A DNA stretch of 64,000 nt from NCBI RefSeq assembly GCF_014137995.1, contig NZ_JACGWV010000001.1, positions 558,001 to 622,000 on the forward strand, read 5' to 3'. Below the pieces are notes generated by a model. The model was not told where the DNA came from. It saw only the letters and a program-made list of their open reading frames with translations, and searched no databases. Shown here piece after piece: positions 14,654-24,266 of the stretch. Source of the stretch: Promicromonospora sukumoe (GTDB taxonomy: Bacteria > Actinomycetota > Actinomycetes > Actinomycetales > Cellulomonadaceae). How positions within the stretch are numbered: position 1 is the first letter of the stretch; every line of letters begins with the position of its first letter. Made by a program: the position numbers and the translations under genes.

Positions 14654-17476
14654 ATGCGAGCACGAAGGTCAACGACGAGGACCACCCAGGGCGGGTATGC
14701 CAGGAGACGACGCGGGCGGGTCCCGGCGGTCCTGGCGGCGCTGAGCCTGGTCGGGGCGGGCTTGGTCGCCACCTCGCTCACGGCGGTCACGCCGAGCGCG
14801 GTCGCCGCGCCGGGCAACCCCGGGGTGCCGGGGGAGCCGACGGTCCTGTTCGTCGAGGACTTCGAGAACCGCGCCGCGGACTCGAACGTGCTCCTGACCG
14901 ACTACACGGGCGCGGACGGGACGACGTACACCGCGGACCCGTTCTGGGTGGACCGGAACGACTGCAACGGGTTCATCATCAACCAGACCAGCACGCGGGT
15001 CCCGGGCGACTGCAACGGCTCGCAGCCCGACACCTTCGGGGCCGCGACCTTCACGTCGCTGACCGCGATGCCGCACGCGCTCGGCACCATCAACGGGACC
15101 GACCCGGCGAGCAACGCGGCGGCGTCGTCGTACACCTCGGGCAACGACGCGGACAACCTGGTGCAGTTCGCCACGGCCGCCCCGCTGACGCTCACGACCG
15201 AGGGCCGGTTCGTGACGTTCTCCGTGGACGCCGTCGCGCAGAACTGCCAGGCCAGCCACCCCGAGCTGCGCTTCTACCTCGTGGACGGCAGCGGCACGGA
15301 GATCCCGGTCTCCAGCTCGGCCATCGATCCGTGCACCGACCCGCGCGGGGCGCAGTTCACCTCGCCGACCGAGAACGGGACCACCCGCCTCGTGACCGGC
15401 GGCCGGTTCCCGGCCGACGGCTCGACCCTCGTCACGGGGGGCTCGTTCGGCATCGTGATGCGCAACGAGAACGGCAACGGCGGCGGCAACGACGGCGCCT
15501 ACGACAACATCCGCGTGCTGGACGTGACGCCGCAGCTCGACAAGGAGTTCAGCCCGACGTCGGTCGCCACCGGCGGCGTCTCCACGCTGACCCTGACGAT
15601 CACGAACACGAGCGACCTGGCCGCCAAGAACGGCTGGTCGTTCACCGACACCCTCCCCGAGGGCCTGGTCGTCGCGGACCCGTCCGCCGTCGCCACCACC
15701 TGCCCGGCCGGCGACGTGACGGCCGCGGCCGGCGCCACGGCGGTCGAGGCGACCGGCAACCTGGACGCCGGCATGGCCTCGTGCACCATCACGGTGAACG
15801 TGACCTCCGACGAGGCGGGCAGCTACACCAACGGCCCCGACAACATCTCGGCGATCGGCCTGGACTTCCCGGGCACGTCGACCGTGACCTTCGGCGACCC
15901 GAGCCTGGAGCTCGTCAAGACCGCCGGTGACCCCGTCGACGTCAACGAGAACGGCATCACGGACACGGGCGACACCATCGCCTACACGTTCGAGGTGACC
16001 AACACCGGCGACGTCGCGATCAACGACCTGGCGATCGACGACCCCAAGGTGGGCGCCATCACCTGCGAGGCCACCTCGGTCGAGCCGGGTGACACCGTCA
16101 CCTGCACCACCGACGAGCCCTACGTCGTCACGGACGAGGACGTCGAGGCGGGCTCGGTCGACAACTCCGCGACCGCCACGGGCACCCCGCCCGGCACGGA
16201 CACCCCGATCGGCTCGCCGCCCTCGGAGACCAGCACGCCCACCGAGGCGCCGGACCCCGGCATCGAGGTCGTGAAGTCCGCGACGCCGTCGGGCCCCGAG
16301 TCGTACACCGTGGGCCAGGAGATCACCTACAACTTCGAGGTGACCAACACCGGCAACGTGCCGCTGAGCGACGTCACGGTCGACGAGACCGAGTTCACCG
16401 GCACGGGCGAGGCGCCCGTCCCGGACTGCCCCGCCGACGTCGTCCTGGCGCCCGGGGACTCGCTGACCTGCACCGCGACGTACGTGATCACGCAGGCCGA
16501 CGTCGACGCCGGTGAGGTGACCAACTCGGCCACGGCCACCGGCACGCCGCCGGGGGACACCCCGCCGCCGGAGTCGCCGCCGTCGACCGTCGAGATCCCC
16601 AGCACCCCGGAGCCGGGCATCGAGGTGGTCAAGACCTCCGACACCGAGGAGATCAGCGAGGTCGGCCAGGAGATCACCTACTCCTTCGCGGTGACCAACA
16701 CCGGCAACGTCACGCTGACCGACATCGAGGTCGACGACTCCGACTTCTCGGGCTCGGGTGACCTGTCGCCCGTCGAGTGCCCCGCCGAGGCCGCGAGCCT
16801 CCTCCCCGGCGCCTCCGTGACCTGCGCCGCGACGTACGTCGTGACGCAGGCCGACCTCGACGCCGGCGCGCTGAGCAACAGCGCCACGGCCACCGGCACC
16901 CCGCCGGGGAGCACGCCGCCGCCGGAGTCGCCGCCGTCGACCGTGGACATCCCGGGCACCCCGGCGCCCGGCATCGAGGTGGTCAAGACGTCCGACACGA
17001 AGGAGATCACCCGGGTGGGCCAGAAGGTCACCTACAGCTTCGAGGTGACCAACACCGGCAACGTGGCGCTCGCCGACGTCACGGTCGACGACTCGGACTT
17101 CTCCGGGACGGGCGAGCTGTCGCCGGTCGAGTGCCCGGCCGAGGCGGCGGACCTGGCGCCCGGCGCGTCGGTGACCTGCACCGCGACGTACGTGGTCACG
17201 GCCGCCGACCTCGACGCGGGTGAGCTGACCAACACGGCCACGGCCACGGGCACCCCGCCCGGGGGCGTGACGCCGCCGACGTCGCCGCCGTCGACCGCGA
17301 CGGTCCCGGTGGACCCGGACGAGCCGGCCCCGCCGGCTCCGGGCGGCTCGGGTGGTCCGGGCGGTTCGCTGGCCGCGACCGGGGCGAACCCGGCCTGGAC
17401 GGCGGGCTTCGCCGCGCTGCTGATGCTGACCGGTGCGGCGGCGATGCTCGCCGTCCGACGCCGCGCGATCGGCTGA
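14654..17476 (+). CDS. Sortase-anchored surface protein with four DUF7507/DUF11-type repeats
   Basis: A 940-residue wall protein. A long basic signal peptide (about 1-51, cleaved after S-A-V-A-A) leads to an N-terminal beta domain (about 60-300), a DUF11-type domain (about 305-412), then four repeats starting near residues 415, 534, 653 and 772. The last three begin PGIEVVK and are spaced exactly 119 residues. Each contains VGQEITYNFEVTNTGNV-like, TCTATY and NSATATGTPPG motifs, and repeats are joined by Pro/Ser linkers. The C-terminus is SLAATGAN, a hydrophobic helix and RRRAIG: an LAxTG sorting signal of the class used by sortase E in high-GC actinobacteria. The sortase itself is not in the window. 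It is probably a stalk-like adhesin or structural protein. Confidence 0.9.
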   Translation: MRARRSTTRTTQGGYARRRRGRVPAVLAALSLVGAGLVATSLTAVTPSAVAAPGNPGVPGEPTVLFVEDFENRAADSNVLLTDYTGADGTTYTADPFWVDRNDCNGFIINQTSTRVPGDCNGSQPDTFGAATFTSLTAMPHALGTINGTDPASNAAASSYTSGNDADNLVQFATAAPLTLTTEGRFVTFSVDAVAQNCQASHPELRFYLVDGSGTEIPVSSSAIDPCTDPRGAQFTSPTENGTTRLVTGGRFPADGSTLVTGGSFGIVMRNENGNGGGNDGAYDNIRVLDVTPQLDKEFSPTSVATGGVSTLTLTITNTSDLAAKNGWSFTDTLPEGLVVADPSAVATTCPAGDVTAAAGATAVEATGNLDAGMASCTITVNVTSDEAGSYTNGPDNISAIGLDFPGTSTVTFGDPSLELVKTAGDPVDVNENGITDTGDTIAYTFEVTNTGDVAINDLAIDDPKVGAITCEATSVEPGDTVTCTTDEPYVVTDEDVEAGSVDNSATATGTPPGTDTPIGSPPSETSTPTEAPDPGIEVVKSATPSGPESYTVGQEITYNFEVTNTGNVPLSDVTVDETEFTGTGEAPVPDCPADVVLAPGDSLTCTATYVITQADVDAGEVTNSATATGTPPGDTPPPESPPSTVEIPSTPEPGIEVVKTSDTEEISEVGQEITYSFAVTNTGNVTLTDIEVDDSDFSGSGDLSPVECPAEAASLLPGASVTCAATYVVTQADLDAGALSNSATATGTPPGSTPPPESPPSTVDIPGTPAPGIEVVKTSDTKEITRVGQKVTYSFEVTNTGNVALADVTVDDSDFSGTGELSPVECPAEAADLAPGASVTCTATYVVTAADLDAGELTNTATATGTPPGGVTPPTSPPSTATVPVDPDEPAPPAPGGSGGPGGSLAATGANPAWTAGFAALLMLTGAAAMLAVRRRAIG
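15897..17300 (+). repeat. In-gene direct repeats, 357-bp period
   Basis: The DNA encoding the four DUF7507-type units repeats with a period of 357 bp for the last three copies (PGIEVVK codons at about 16257, 16614 and 16971); the first unit is more diverged. Long near-identical stretches such as GAGGTGACCAACACCGGCAA recur, so unit number could change by recombination. Confidence 0.85.
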
Positions 17477-17488
17477 TCCACACCGGTT

Positions 17489-17521
17489 CCTCGCCCCACC
17501 CGGTGCTCGGGTGGGGCGAGG
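17489..17521 (+). terminator. Hairpin terminator of the surface protein gene
   Basis: CCTCGCCCCACCCG and CGGGTGGGGCGAGG form a perfect 14-bp stem with loop GTGCT, 13 bases after the stop codon. A TCTTTAT stretch follows some distance later rather than a direct U-tract. Confidence 0.75.
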
Positions 17522-17582
17522 GGCCGGTCGCGGTCTTTATGTACAGTTCCGGCTTTTCGCCGAAAACGCAGATGACATTCTG

Positions 17583-17610
17583 TTGAACGCTTTACCAAAT
17601 GCTTTATAGT
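17583..17610 (+). promoter_or_regulatory. Sigma-70-like promoter of the LuxR gene
   Basis: TTGAAC (17583) and TATAGT (17605) with a 16-base spacer, in an unusually AT-rich patch (about 17535-17620). The rest of the 338-base gap between the surface protein and the chosen LuxR start (17477-17814) holds the terminator and an open GTG frame from 17656 that may be the true N-terminus. Confidence 0.65.
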
Positions 17611-17814
17611 TCCGTCGAACAGCTCATCCGAAAGATGCCTTGCTCTGGCCGATGAGTGTCCGCGTTGCCCCTGAACAGGGCGAACGCCGGAGTTGCGCCA
17701 CCTGATGCACGGGCCACCGACGCCCGGAGCCGGCAGGCGCCTCCGCGCGTGGCCCGCAGGGCGAACGGCGTCGACGCTCTGTGGAAATGGGATGCAACGA
17801 CTTTGGTTGACGAC

Positions 17815-19416
17815 ATGAACGGCCACGCCGATGCCGGCGTGCTGCAAGCGATCACGTCCGGCGACCTGGACACGATCGAGGACCTGGCCGACCGGCGGTG
17901 GTTCGAGCTGCCGGGCCGCTACGGCCCGGAGCTGCTGGGGCTGCTCGAACGGCTGCCCGACCCCGTGGTCGCCCGGCGCCCGCGCGTGCTGATGGCGGGC
18001 GTGCTGGCCTACCAGCTCGCCGAGGCCCGCGACGACGCGCAGCTGCGCGCCTCGATGCGGCTGTTCGAGCTGCACGGCGCGCGCCTGTCGAAGCGGCTCC
18101 GCTCGTTCGCCCGTCCCGGCGACGCGCTCGCGGCCGGGGTGCTGGCGATGCACGCCGCGCGGGTGCGGGGCCAGTACCGGGCGGCGGAGGCGATCGGCGC
18201 CTGGATCGAGGACCACCTGCTCCGCACCGACGACTCGGGCGTGCTGCCCTGGAGCGAGGAGCGCCGGATCGGCCGGCCGGGCCTGGTCGCGCTGAACCGG
18301 GGCGTGACGGCGATGGTGGCGGGACACCCGGCGGTCGCCGTCGGGCACCTGCGGCGCGCGTACGAGCAGTCCGGCCCGCCGCCGTACCAGCACTTCGCGG
18401 GCGCCGCGGCCTGCGCGAACCTGGCGCTGCTCGCGGCGGTGCGCGGGCACCACGTCATGGCCGAGCGCTGGCTCGGCCGCATCCGGCGCTGCGGGCCGGT
18501 CCCGGAGTGGCTGGAGCACCACCTGCTGCTGGGCGCGACCATCGCCCGGGCGTTCCTCGCGATCGACCGGCTGGACGTCGACGCCGCCGCGCAGGCGCTG
18601 GACGAGGCCGGCACGGGCGAGGAGCAGGGCGACCTCTGGCCGTTCCTCGCCGCCGCCCGCGCGGCGTACGCCGTGGCCTTCGACGAGCCGGTCACCGGCC
18701 TGCTGGACCTCGACGCGGCCTGCTTCGCCCACGGGATGGGTGCGCGCCCCGGCCCCGGGGCCCACCCGGTGCTGCTGCGCGCCCACGCCGACCTGCTCGC
18801 GGCGACCGGCGAGGGCAACCGCGTCGTCGCCCTCGCCGAGGTCGCCGCGACCGGCCGGCTCCTGCCGCCCGCGGCCCGGGTGCGGCTCCTGGCGGGCGAC
18901 AACGACGGGGCGCTCGCCGTGGCGGGACGGGCGATGCGCGACGCCGGGGTGACCCCGCGGGACGCGCTCGAGCTCCAGCTCGTCATGGCCCTGGTGCACC
19001 TGCGCGCGGGGGAGACCGACGACGCGCGGGCGCGGTTCGAGCACGCCGTCGAGCTCGGGCGGCAGGGGCTGCTCCCGCCGTTCGGGCTGTTCCCGCACGA
19101 CGAGCTGCTGGACCTGTGCGCCCGGACCGGCACCGACCCCGCGGAGCTCGGCCTGGTACGTACCGCCGACGACGCCCGGCACCCCGCCTCGGGCCCGATC
19201 GTGCTGCTCACCCGGCGGGAGCGGGCGGTCCTGGTCGGGCTGGCCGCCGGGGCCAGCGCGGTGCGGATCGCGGAGGAGCACGGCGTCTCCGTGAACACGG
19301 TGCGCACCCAGGTGCGCAAGGTCTACCGCAAGCTCAACGCGTCGAACCGCACCAGCGCGCTGGCCCGCGCGGGCCAGCTCGGCCTCATCCCGCCGGAGTC
19401 CTCGCGCAGCGCGTGA
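17815..19416 (+). CDS. LuxR-family transcriptional regulator with helical sensor region
   Basis: About 533 residues from the ATG at 17815. The C-terminal LuxR/NarL helix-turn-helix is clear: LTRRERAVLVGLAAGASAVR, then VSVNTVRTQVRKVYRKLNAS. The long N-terminal part is Ala/Leu-rich and helical, resembling the TPR-like arm of MalT/LAL-type regulators, but there is no N-terminal Walker A ATPase, so it is a shortened relative. An in-frame GTG at 17656, 46 bases after a good promoter, would add 53 low-complexity residues; neither start has a strong ribosome site. Its position after the surface-protein gene suggests it may control envelope genes, which is only inference. Confidence 0.8.
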   Translation: MNGHADAGVLQAITSGDLDTIEDLADRRWFELPGRYGPELLGLLERLPDPVVARRPRVLMAGVLAYQLAEARDDAQLRASMRLFELHGARLSKRLRSFARPGDALAAGVLAMHAARVRGQYRAAEAIGAWIEDHLLRTDDSGVLPWSEERRIGRPGLVALNRGVTAMVAGHPAVAVGHLRRAYEQSGPPPYQHFAGAAACANLALLAAVRGHHVMAERWLGRIRRCGPVPEWLEHHLLLGATIARAFLAIDRLDVDAAAQALDEAGTGEEQGDLWPFLAAARAAYAVAFDEPVTGLLDLDAACFAHGMGARPGPGAHPVLLRAHADLLAATGEGNRVVALAEVAATGRLLPPAARVRLLAGDNDGALAVAGRAMRDAGVTPRDALELQLVMALVHLRAGETDDARARFEHAVELGRQGLLPPFGLFPHDELLDLCARTGTDPAELGLVRTADDARHPASGPIVLLTRRERAVLVGLAAGASAVRIAEEHGVSVNTVRTQVRKVYRKLNASNRTSALARAGQLGLIPPESSRSA

Positions 19417-19473
19417 CCCCGTGGCCGACGTCGGGGGAGACCCGCCGCCGGCCACGGGGTGCCGGCACGGCCG

Positions 19474-20379
19474 TCAGCGCCAGAACACGCCGAGCCGGTC
19501 GGCGAGGGCCAGGCCCTGGGCATGCCCGGCCCGGGCCGCGGCCGGGCGCTGCGAGACATCCATCGCGTTGACGCCGAACAGGTGCTCGGCGCCGGGCTCG
19601 GGGAAGACCGTCTCGACCCGGCTGCCGCCCGCGCGCAGGGCCTCCACCTGGGACGCGAGGTCCAGGCCCCAGTCCAACGGCGTCCGGGTCGCGCCGCCGA
19701 ACGGCGACAGCACGAGCACCCGGTCGTACCCGGTGGCCAGGTCGGCGTTCTCGGCGCCCGCCCGGTAGCCGCCGTCGATGTATCGGTGCTCGCCGATCCG
19801 GTAGGCGAAGCCGCTGGAGCAGCTCGCCGCGACGGCGTCCGCCAGGCCGACGCCGCTGTCCCGGCCGAGCGCGACCGGCTCGCCGGTCGCGGCGTCGACC
19901 GCCGTCAGCAGCACCGTCCGCTGCGGCCAGGACTGGTCGGGCAGTCGGGCGGCGACGGTGGCGCGCCACCGCTCCTGCACCGCGTCGTCCGACGACCCGG
20001 GCAGGGCGAGCGCCGAGGCGCCCATCCGGCGGCGCATGTCGGCCGCGTCGTGGGCGGCGTCGATGATCTGGCGCGTCCGCTCCAGGTGGTCCACGACGGG
20101 ACGGGCGGCGGCGGGGCCGACGTCGGACCGTGTGGACGCGCCGGGCCCGGGCGCCCCGGGCCGCGTGACGGGGACGAGCGTCGCCGCGTACAGGTCGGCC
20201 GGGGCCGCGCCGCCGAGCTGGGCCGCGGCCGTCGCGCCCGCCGACGTGCCGACGGTCAGGTCGGGTGCGGTCACGTCCAGGCCGCCGTCGAACAGGCCGG
20301 CGACCACGCCGAGCAGCCAGGCGTTGCCGGTGGAACCGCCGCCGCCGAGGACAAGGGCGGAAGAAGGTGTGGTGTGCAT
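19474..20379 (-). CDS. Patatin-like phospholipase
   Basis: A 301-residue cytoplasmic lipid acyl hydrolase. It has the patatin oxyanion motif LVLGGGGSTG near the N-terminus, the nucleophile elbow GTSAG (Ser of the Ser-Asp dyad), and the catalytic Asp in YIDGGYR. These three motifs in order define an active patatin domain (about residues 8-205); the C-terminal part is family-typical helical filler. ATG at 20379 follows GAGAGGCAACTCCC. It stands alone between the LuxR gene (convergent) and the glycan locus. Its lipid substrate is unknown. Confidence 0.9.
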   Translation of the reverse strand: MHTTPSSALVLGGGGSTGNAWLLGVVAGLFDGGLDVTAPDLTVGTSAGATAAAQLGGAAPADLYAATLVPVTRPGAPGPGASTRSDVGPAAARPVVDHLERTRQIIDAAHDAADMRRRMGASALALPGSSDDAVQERWRATVAARLPDQSWPQRTVLLTAVDAATGEPVALGRDSGVGLADAVAASCSSGFAYRIGEHRYIDGGYRAGAENADLATGYDRVLVLSPFGGATRTPLDWGLDLASQVEALRAGGSRVETVFPEPGAEHLFGVNAMDVSQRPAAARAGHAQGLALADRLGVFWR

Positions 20380-20574
20380 GGGAGTTGCCTCTCGCGAGCT
20401 GAGTCGCGGGCGCTCCCGGTGGCGACTAGGCCGGCCGCGCGACCGTGGACCGCGGGGGAGCACCCGATGGGGACACTGCGTACACGGGTCTCACCTCCTC
20501 ACGTCGAATCACGATCGCGACGAAATTAGCACACGCCGCTGACACCACCCTGCGTGCCGCACACCCGGCAGGTC

Positions 20575-21900
20575 TCACACCCCGCCGGCCTCCAGGCTGC
20601 GGGCCTCCGTCTCGTCCGCGACCACGAGCGCGACCTCGCAGAACATCGAGTCCGCCCACGAGAACCACGGCCGCGAGAACGCCGTCGGGTCCGAGGGGTC
20701 GAACGACTCGTGCATGCGCCCCGTGCCGCCGTCGGTCCGGGCGAGCACGGCGAGCAGCCGCACCCGGTCCTCCGGGGTGCCGGTGAGCGCCTCGACGGCC
20801 AGCGCGATGGGCCACACCCGGCCCGGCTTGGTGTGCGGGCTGCCGATGCCGCTCGCCACGGTGCCGGTCACGTAGTACGGGTTGGCGGGGCTGAGCACCA
20901 GGTCGCGGGTCGCGCGCCACACGTCGTCGTCGAGCACGTCGGGCGCGTTCAGGGGGAGCGACAGCAGCGACGGCGTGTTGGCGTCGTCCATGTGCAGCGC
21001 GTTGCCCAGCCCGTCCACCTCGTACGCGTAGACGGGCGTGCCGTCGCCGTCGGGCAGGGGGACCACGCCGAACGCCCGGACCCCCGCCACCAGCTCCCCG
21101 GACAGCGCCCGCGCGTCGGCGGCCAGGGCGTCGTCGTCGAGCACCTCGGCGGCGATCTGTGCGACCGCGAGCAGCGCCTGCGCCGCGAACAGGTTCGCGG
21201 GCACGTTATATCCGTAGGTGCAGGCGTCGTCCGAGGGGCGGAAGCCGCTCCAGGTCATGCCCGTGCGCCCGACGGCGGTGCCCCGGCCCTCGCGCGCGAG
21301 CGTCTCCGTGGGGATGTCCGTGTCCCGCTGGAACCGGTACGGCGACGCGTCGTGGTCCTGCTCGGTGCGGAGCTGGTCCACGATCGTGCGCAGCACCCGG
21401 TGGGCGCGCTCGTCGAACACGTCGGTGCGGCCCGTGGCCCGCCACAGCGTGTGCGCGAGCGTGACCGGGTAGGCCAGGCTGTCGATCTCGTACTTCTGCT
21501 CCCAGACGTGCGGGTCGTCGCACACGTCCTCGGGGTCGTAGTGCGCGCCCGTTGGCCCGTCGTTGAAGGCGTTCGCGTACGGGTCGTGGTCCAGGCAGGC
21601 GAGCTGACGCCGCACGACGGCGGCGACCAGGTCGGCCAGCGGCGGGCACGTGTCGAGGAACCGCAGGTACGGCGTGAGCTGCGTGGTCGAGTCGCGCAGC
21701 CACATCGCCGGGATGTCGCCCGTGATGACGAAGGCCGTGCCGTCGTCGCCCATCGTGACGGTGTCCGTCAGCGTGCGCAGCAGCGCGGCCTCGACCATGT
21801 CGCCCACCTGCGTGCCCGACGTGGCGCGCACGCGCGCGGCGGCCTCCGTCAGGGTCGCCGTGATCGCGGGGTCGAGGTGGGTTCGCGTCATCGCTCCCAT
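20575..21900 (-). CDS. GH125 exo-alpha-1,6-mannosidase
   Basis: A 441-residue metal-independent glycosidase. Recognised by TGDIPAMWLRDSTTQLTPYL, EQKYEIDSLAYPVTLAH, MTWSGFRPSDDACTYGY and MHESFDPSDPTAFSRPWFSW, which carry the substrate-binding and catalytic acid/base residues of GH125. The enzyme releases mannose from alpha-1,6-linked mannosides such as yeast or host N-glycan cores. No signal peptide, so it works on imported oligosaccharides. ATG 21900 has GGAG upstream; a second ATG at 21891 forms an ATGA overlap with the stop of the GH3 gene. It is the last gene of the five-gene importer operon. Confidence 0.92.
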   Translation of the reverse strand: MGAMTRTHLDPAITATLTEAAARVRATSGTQVGDMVEAALLRTLTDTVTMGDDGTAFVITGDIPAMWLRDSTTQLTPYLRFLDTCPPLADLVAAVVRRQLACLDHDPYANAFNDGPTGAHYDPEDVCDDPHVWEQKYEIDSLAYPVTLAHTLWRATGRTDVFDERAHRVLRTIVDQLRTEQDHDASPYRFQRDTDIPTETLAREGRGTAVGRTGMTWSGFRPSDDACTYGYNVPANLFAAQALLAVAQIAAEVLDDDALAADARALSGELVAGVRAFGVVPLPDGDGTPVYAYEVDGLGNALHMDDANTPSLLSLPLNAPDVLDDDVWRATRDLVLSPANPYYVTGTVASGIGSPHTKPGRVWPIALAVEALTGTPEDRVRLLAVLARTDGGTGRMHESFDPSDPTAFSRPWFSWADSMFCEVALVVADETEARSLEAGGV

Positions 21901-24266
21901 GGGGTGGCTCCGTTCTGGTCGGTCACGCGGACCGGTAGGGCGTGGGCGGGCGGGTCCGATTCTGGCGTGCACCACACGCTGAGCGTGACCGGCTCGGCGA
22001 CCGGCGCGCCACTGGCCCACGAGCCGAGCGCGTCGAGGCCGAGCCCGAACGCGACCTCCGTGGTGGCGCCGGGCGCCACGGTCACCCGCCGGACGGCGAG
22101 GAGCTGACGACGGCGCGGCCGGACGCCGGGCTCGTGCCGGCGGGCGTACAGCGGCACCGGGACGGACCGGGGCTCGGCGCCCGCGTTGGTGACCTCGACG
22201 GTCAGGTGCGCCGTGCCGCCCGCGGTGAGCGCGGAGGCGGCGACGGACGGCGCCGCGCCGGTCAGGCGCGCGCTGATGCCGGGCAGCAGCGCCGTGCCCA
22301 GGGGCAGGCGCTGGAGCACGTCGGTGTCCACGTACCCGCGCGCCGTCTCCATCCGCTCGTCGTGCGCCACCGGCATGACGCCGTCCGCGGCCGGGAACGT
22401 CGCCGGCAGCCGGCCCGACGCCGTCCCGTCGCACAGCGCGGCCGCTACGGCCTCGCCGCCCGACGGACCGGGGAACGGCACCACCAGCAGCGCGTCGGCC
22501 AGGGAGCGCAGCTCCGTCAGCGCGCGCGGCCGTCCGTCCAGCACGACGGCGACCACCGGCGTACCGCCCGCGCGCGCCGCCCGGACCACGTCGAGCTGCG
22601 CCTGCGGCAGCGCCACCGACGACAGGTCAACGCCCTCGCCGTTCGTCGTGTCCAGCGCGGGGCCGTCGACGGCGCCGTTGTCGGCGAACTCGTCGTCGTA
22701 CGTGCGCCGGCTCGTGCCGCCGAGCACCACGACGCACACGTCGGCGCCGGCGTTCGCGGCCCGGACCGCGTCGAGTGCACCCGGATCTGCGAGCGGGCCG
22801 CGCAGGCGGCTGCCCTCGGCGTACCGCACACGGTCGGCGCCGAAGCGCGCCGTGAGCGCGGAGCGCACGGTCGAGGCGCCCGGGTCCGGCGCGGGGCGCG
22901 GCGGCGTGTAGTCGCCGAGCTGGGCGTCGAGGTCGTCGGCGTTCGGGCCCACGACGGCGAGGGTCTGGCCGGGGCGCAGCGGCAGCAGGCCACCGTCGTC
23001 GACGAGGACGACGGACTGGCGGGCCGCGCGGTCCACGAGCTCGATCAGGTCGCGTCCGGCGGGCGCGTCCGCAGTGGGCGCGCCCGCCGCGGGGGCGCCG
23101 GGCACGTCCGCAGCGCCCGCGTCCGCCGCGGGCTGGTCCGGCGTCGGCGCACCGAACAGCCCGAGCCGCCGCTTGAGGGCGAGCACCCGGTCCACGGCGC
23201 GGTCGAGCACGGCGACGTCGACGAGTCCGCGCTCGATCGCGGGCTCGATGTGCGTGAACGCCTCGTCCCAGAGGCTCAGGTCCACGCCGGCATTCAGCGC
23301 CAGCGCGGCGGCGAAGGCGGGGTCGGGGGAGCTGTCGCGGAGCCGGTCGATGGCGGTGCCGTCGGCCATGACCAGGCCGTCCCAGCCCCACTGCTCGCGG
23401 ATCGTGCCGGTGAGCAGCTCCTCGTTGGCGCTGCACGGCACGCCGTCGACGTCGTTGTAGGCGGCCATGAAGCCGGCGACGCCCACGCGCGCGGCGGCGT
23501 GCGCGGGCCGCAGGTGGATCTCGCCGAGCTCGCGGCGCCCGATCGGTGCGCCCGAGCCGTTGCGCCCGCCGATCCCGGCGCCCTGCCCGGCGAGGTGCTT
23601 GGCGACGACGGCGACGTGCGTGCCGTCGATCGGGTCGCCCGCCGAGGCGGTGCCCTGCATGCCGCGCACCGTGGCGGCGACCAGCAGCGCGGCCAGGGCC
23701 GGGTCCTCGGAGAAGCACTCCTCGGCGCGGCCCCAGCGCGGGTCGCGCAGCACGTCGAGACCGGAGACGAGCGCGACGTGCGTGCCGCGGGCCCGGGCCT
23801 CGGCGGCGACGGCGGCCGCGAGCTCCTCGGTCAGGTCGGCGTCCATGCCGGCGCCGAGCGCGAGGTTCACGGGCAGCGTGGTGCCGCCGAGCGCCATCAG
23901 GCCGTGCGGTGCCTCCTCGACGAACAGCACCGGGATGCCGTCGCCGAAGGCGTTCACGTGGTCCTGGACCGCGGCGTAGGCCTCGGCGCTGCGCTCGGGC
24001 GGTATGCCGTTGTCCCAGCGCACCGCCGACCACGGGTCGGCGCGCAGCACGCCGTACAGCGCCCCGAGCCCGCCCCACCGGTCCACCTCACGCCGCAGCA
24101 CGTCGGTCACGCGGGGAGCGCCGTCGACCCACCTGACCGCCTCCCACCCCTTCACCCGCTGATTAACTTGCCCAATACGTGTAGCCAGCGGCAAAGCCGC
24201 GGCGCGGGTGTCAGACGTACAGGTCCCTCCGGGGACCTGTACGTCTGACAGGTGGGGGTGGGTCAT
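21888..24266 (-). CDS. GH3 beta-glycosidase, intracellular
   Basis: About 792 residues. The GH3 N-terminal barrel begins RIGQVNQRVKGWEAV and shows VEEAPHG, DVLRDPRWGRAEECFSEDP, KHLAGQG and the nucleophile Asp in GLVMADGTAIDRL. The alpha/beta sandwich domain (GGLLPLRPGQTLAVVGPNAD) and a C-terminal fibronectin-III-like domain follow. It is probably a beta-glucosidase or beta-mannosidase on imported oligosaccharides. ATG at 24266 overlaps the permease stop (ATGA), implying translational coupling. With this start, residues 6-20 are encoded by a perfect palindrome (24209-24250), which is odd; a TTG at 24194 just after the palindrome would avoid it, but has no ribosome site. Confidence 0.88.
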   Translation of the reverse strand: MTHPHLSDVQVPGGTCTSDTRAAALPLATRIGQVNQRVKGWEAVRWVDGAPRVTDVLRREVDRWGGLGALYGVLRADPWSAVRWDNGIPPERSAEAYAAVQDHVNAFGDGIPVLFVEEAPHGLMALGGTTLPVNLALGAGMDADLTEELAAAVAAEARARGTHVALVSGLDVLRDPRWGRAEECFSEDPALAALLVAATVRGMQGTASAGDPIDGTHVAVVAKHLAGQGAGIGGRNGSGAPIGRRELGEIHLRPAHAAARVGVAGFMAAYNDVDGVPCSANEELLTGTIREQWGWDGLVMADGTAIDRLRDSSPDPAFAAALALNAGVDLSLWDEAFTHIEPAIERGLVDVAVLDRAVDRVLALKRRLGLFGAPTPDQPAADAGAADVPGAPAAGAPTADAPAGRDLIELVDRAARQSVVLVDDGGLLPLRPGQTLAVVGPNADDLDAQLGDYTPPRPAPDPGASTVRSALTARFGADRVRYAEGSRLRGPLADPGALDAVRAANAGADVCVVVLGGTSRRTYDDEFADNGAVDGPALDTTNGEGVDLSSVALPQAQLDVVRAARAGGTPVVAVVLDGRPRALTELRSLADALLVVPFPGPSGGEAVAAALCDGTASGRLPATFPAADGVMPVAHDERMETARGYVDTDVLQRLPLGTALLPGISARLTGAAPSVAASALTAGGTAHLTVEVTNAGAEPRSVPVPLYARRHEPGVRPRRRQLLAVRRVTVAPGATTEVAFGLGLDALGSWASGAPVAEPVTLSVWCTPESDPPAHALPVRVTDQNGATPWER
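24209..24250. repeat. Palindrome inside the 5' end of the GH3 gene
   Basis: Perfect 19-bp arms (24209-24227 and 24232-24250, TGTCAGACGTACAGGTCCC and complement) with a 4-base loop. It begins 13 bases after the permease stop, the same placement as the other 3'-end palindromes, but the downstream GH3 frame runs through it without a stop. It may act as an intercistronic terminator or stability hairpin. Confidence 0.85.

Noticed and set aside
17032..19455. An 807-codon open frame on the reverse strand across the LuxR gene
   Set aside because: It is the antisense shadow of two good forward genes in high-GC DNA; its translation is Arg/Gly/Ala-rich with no domain.
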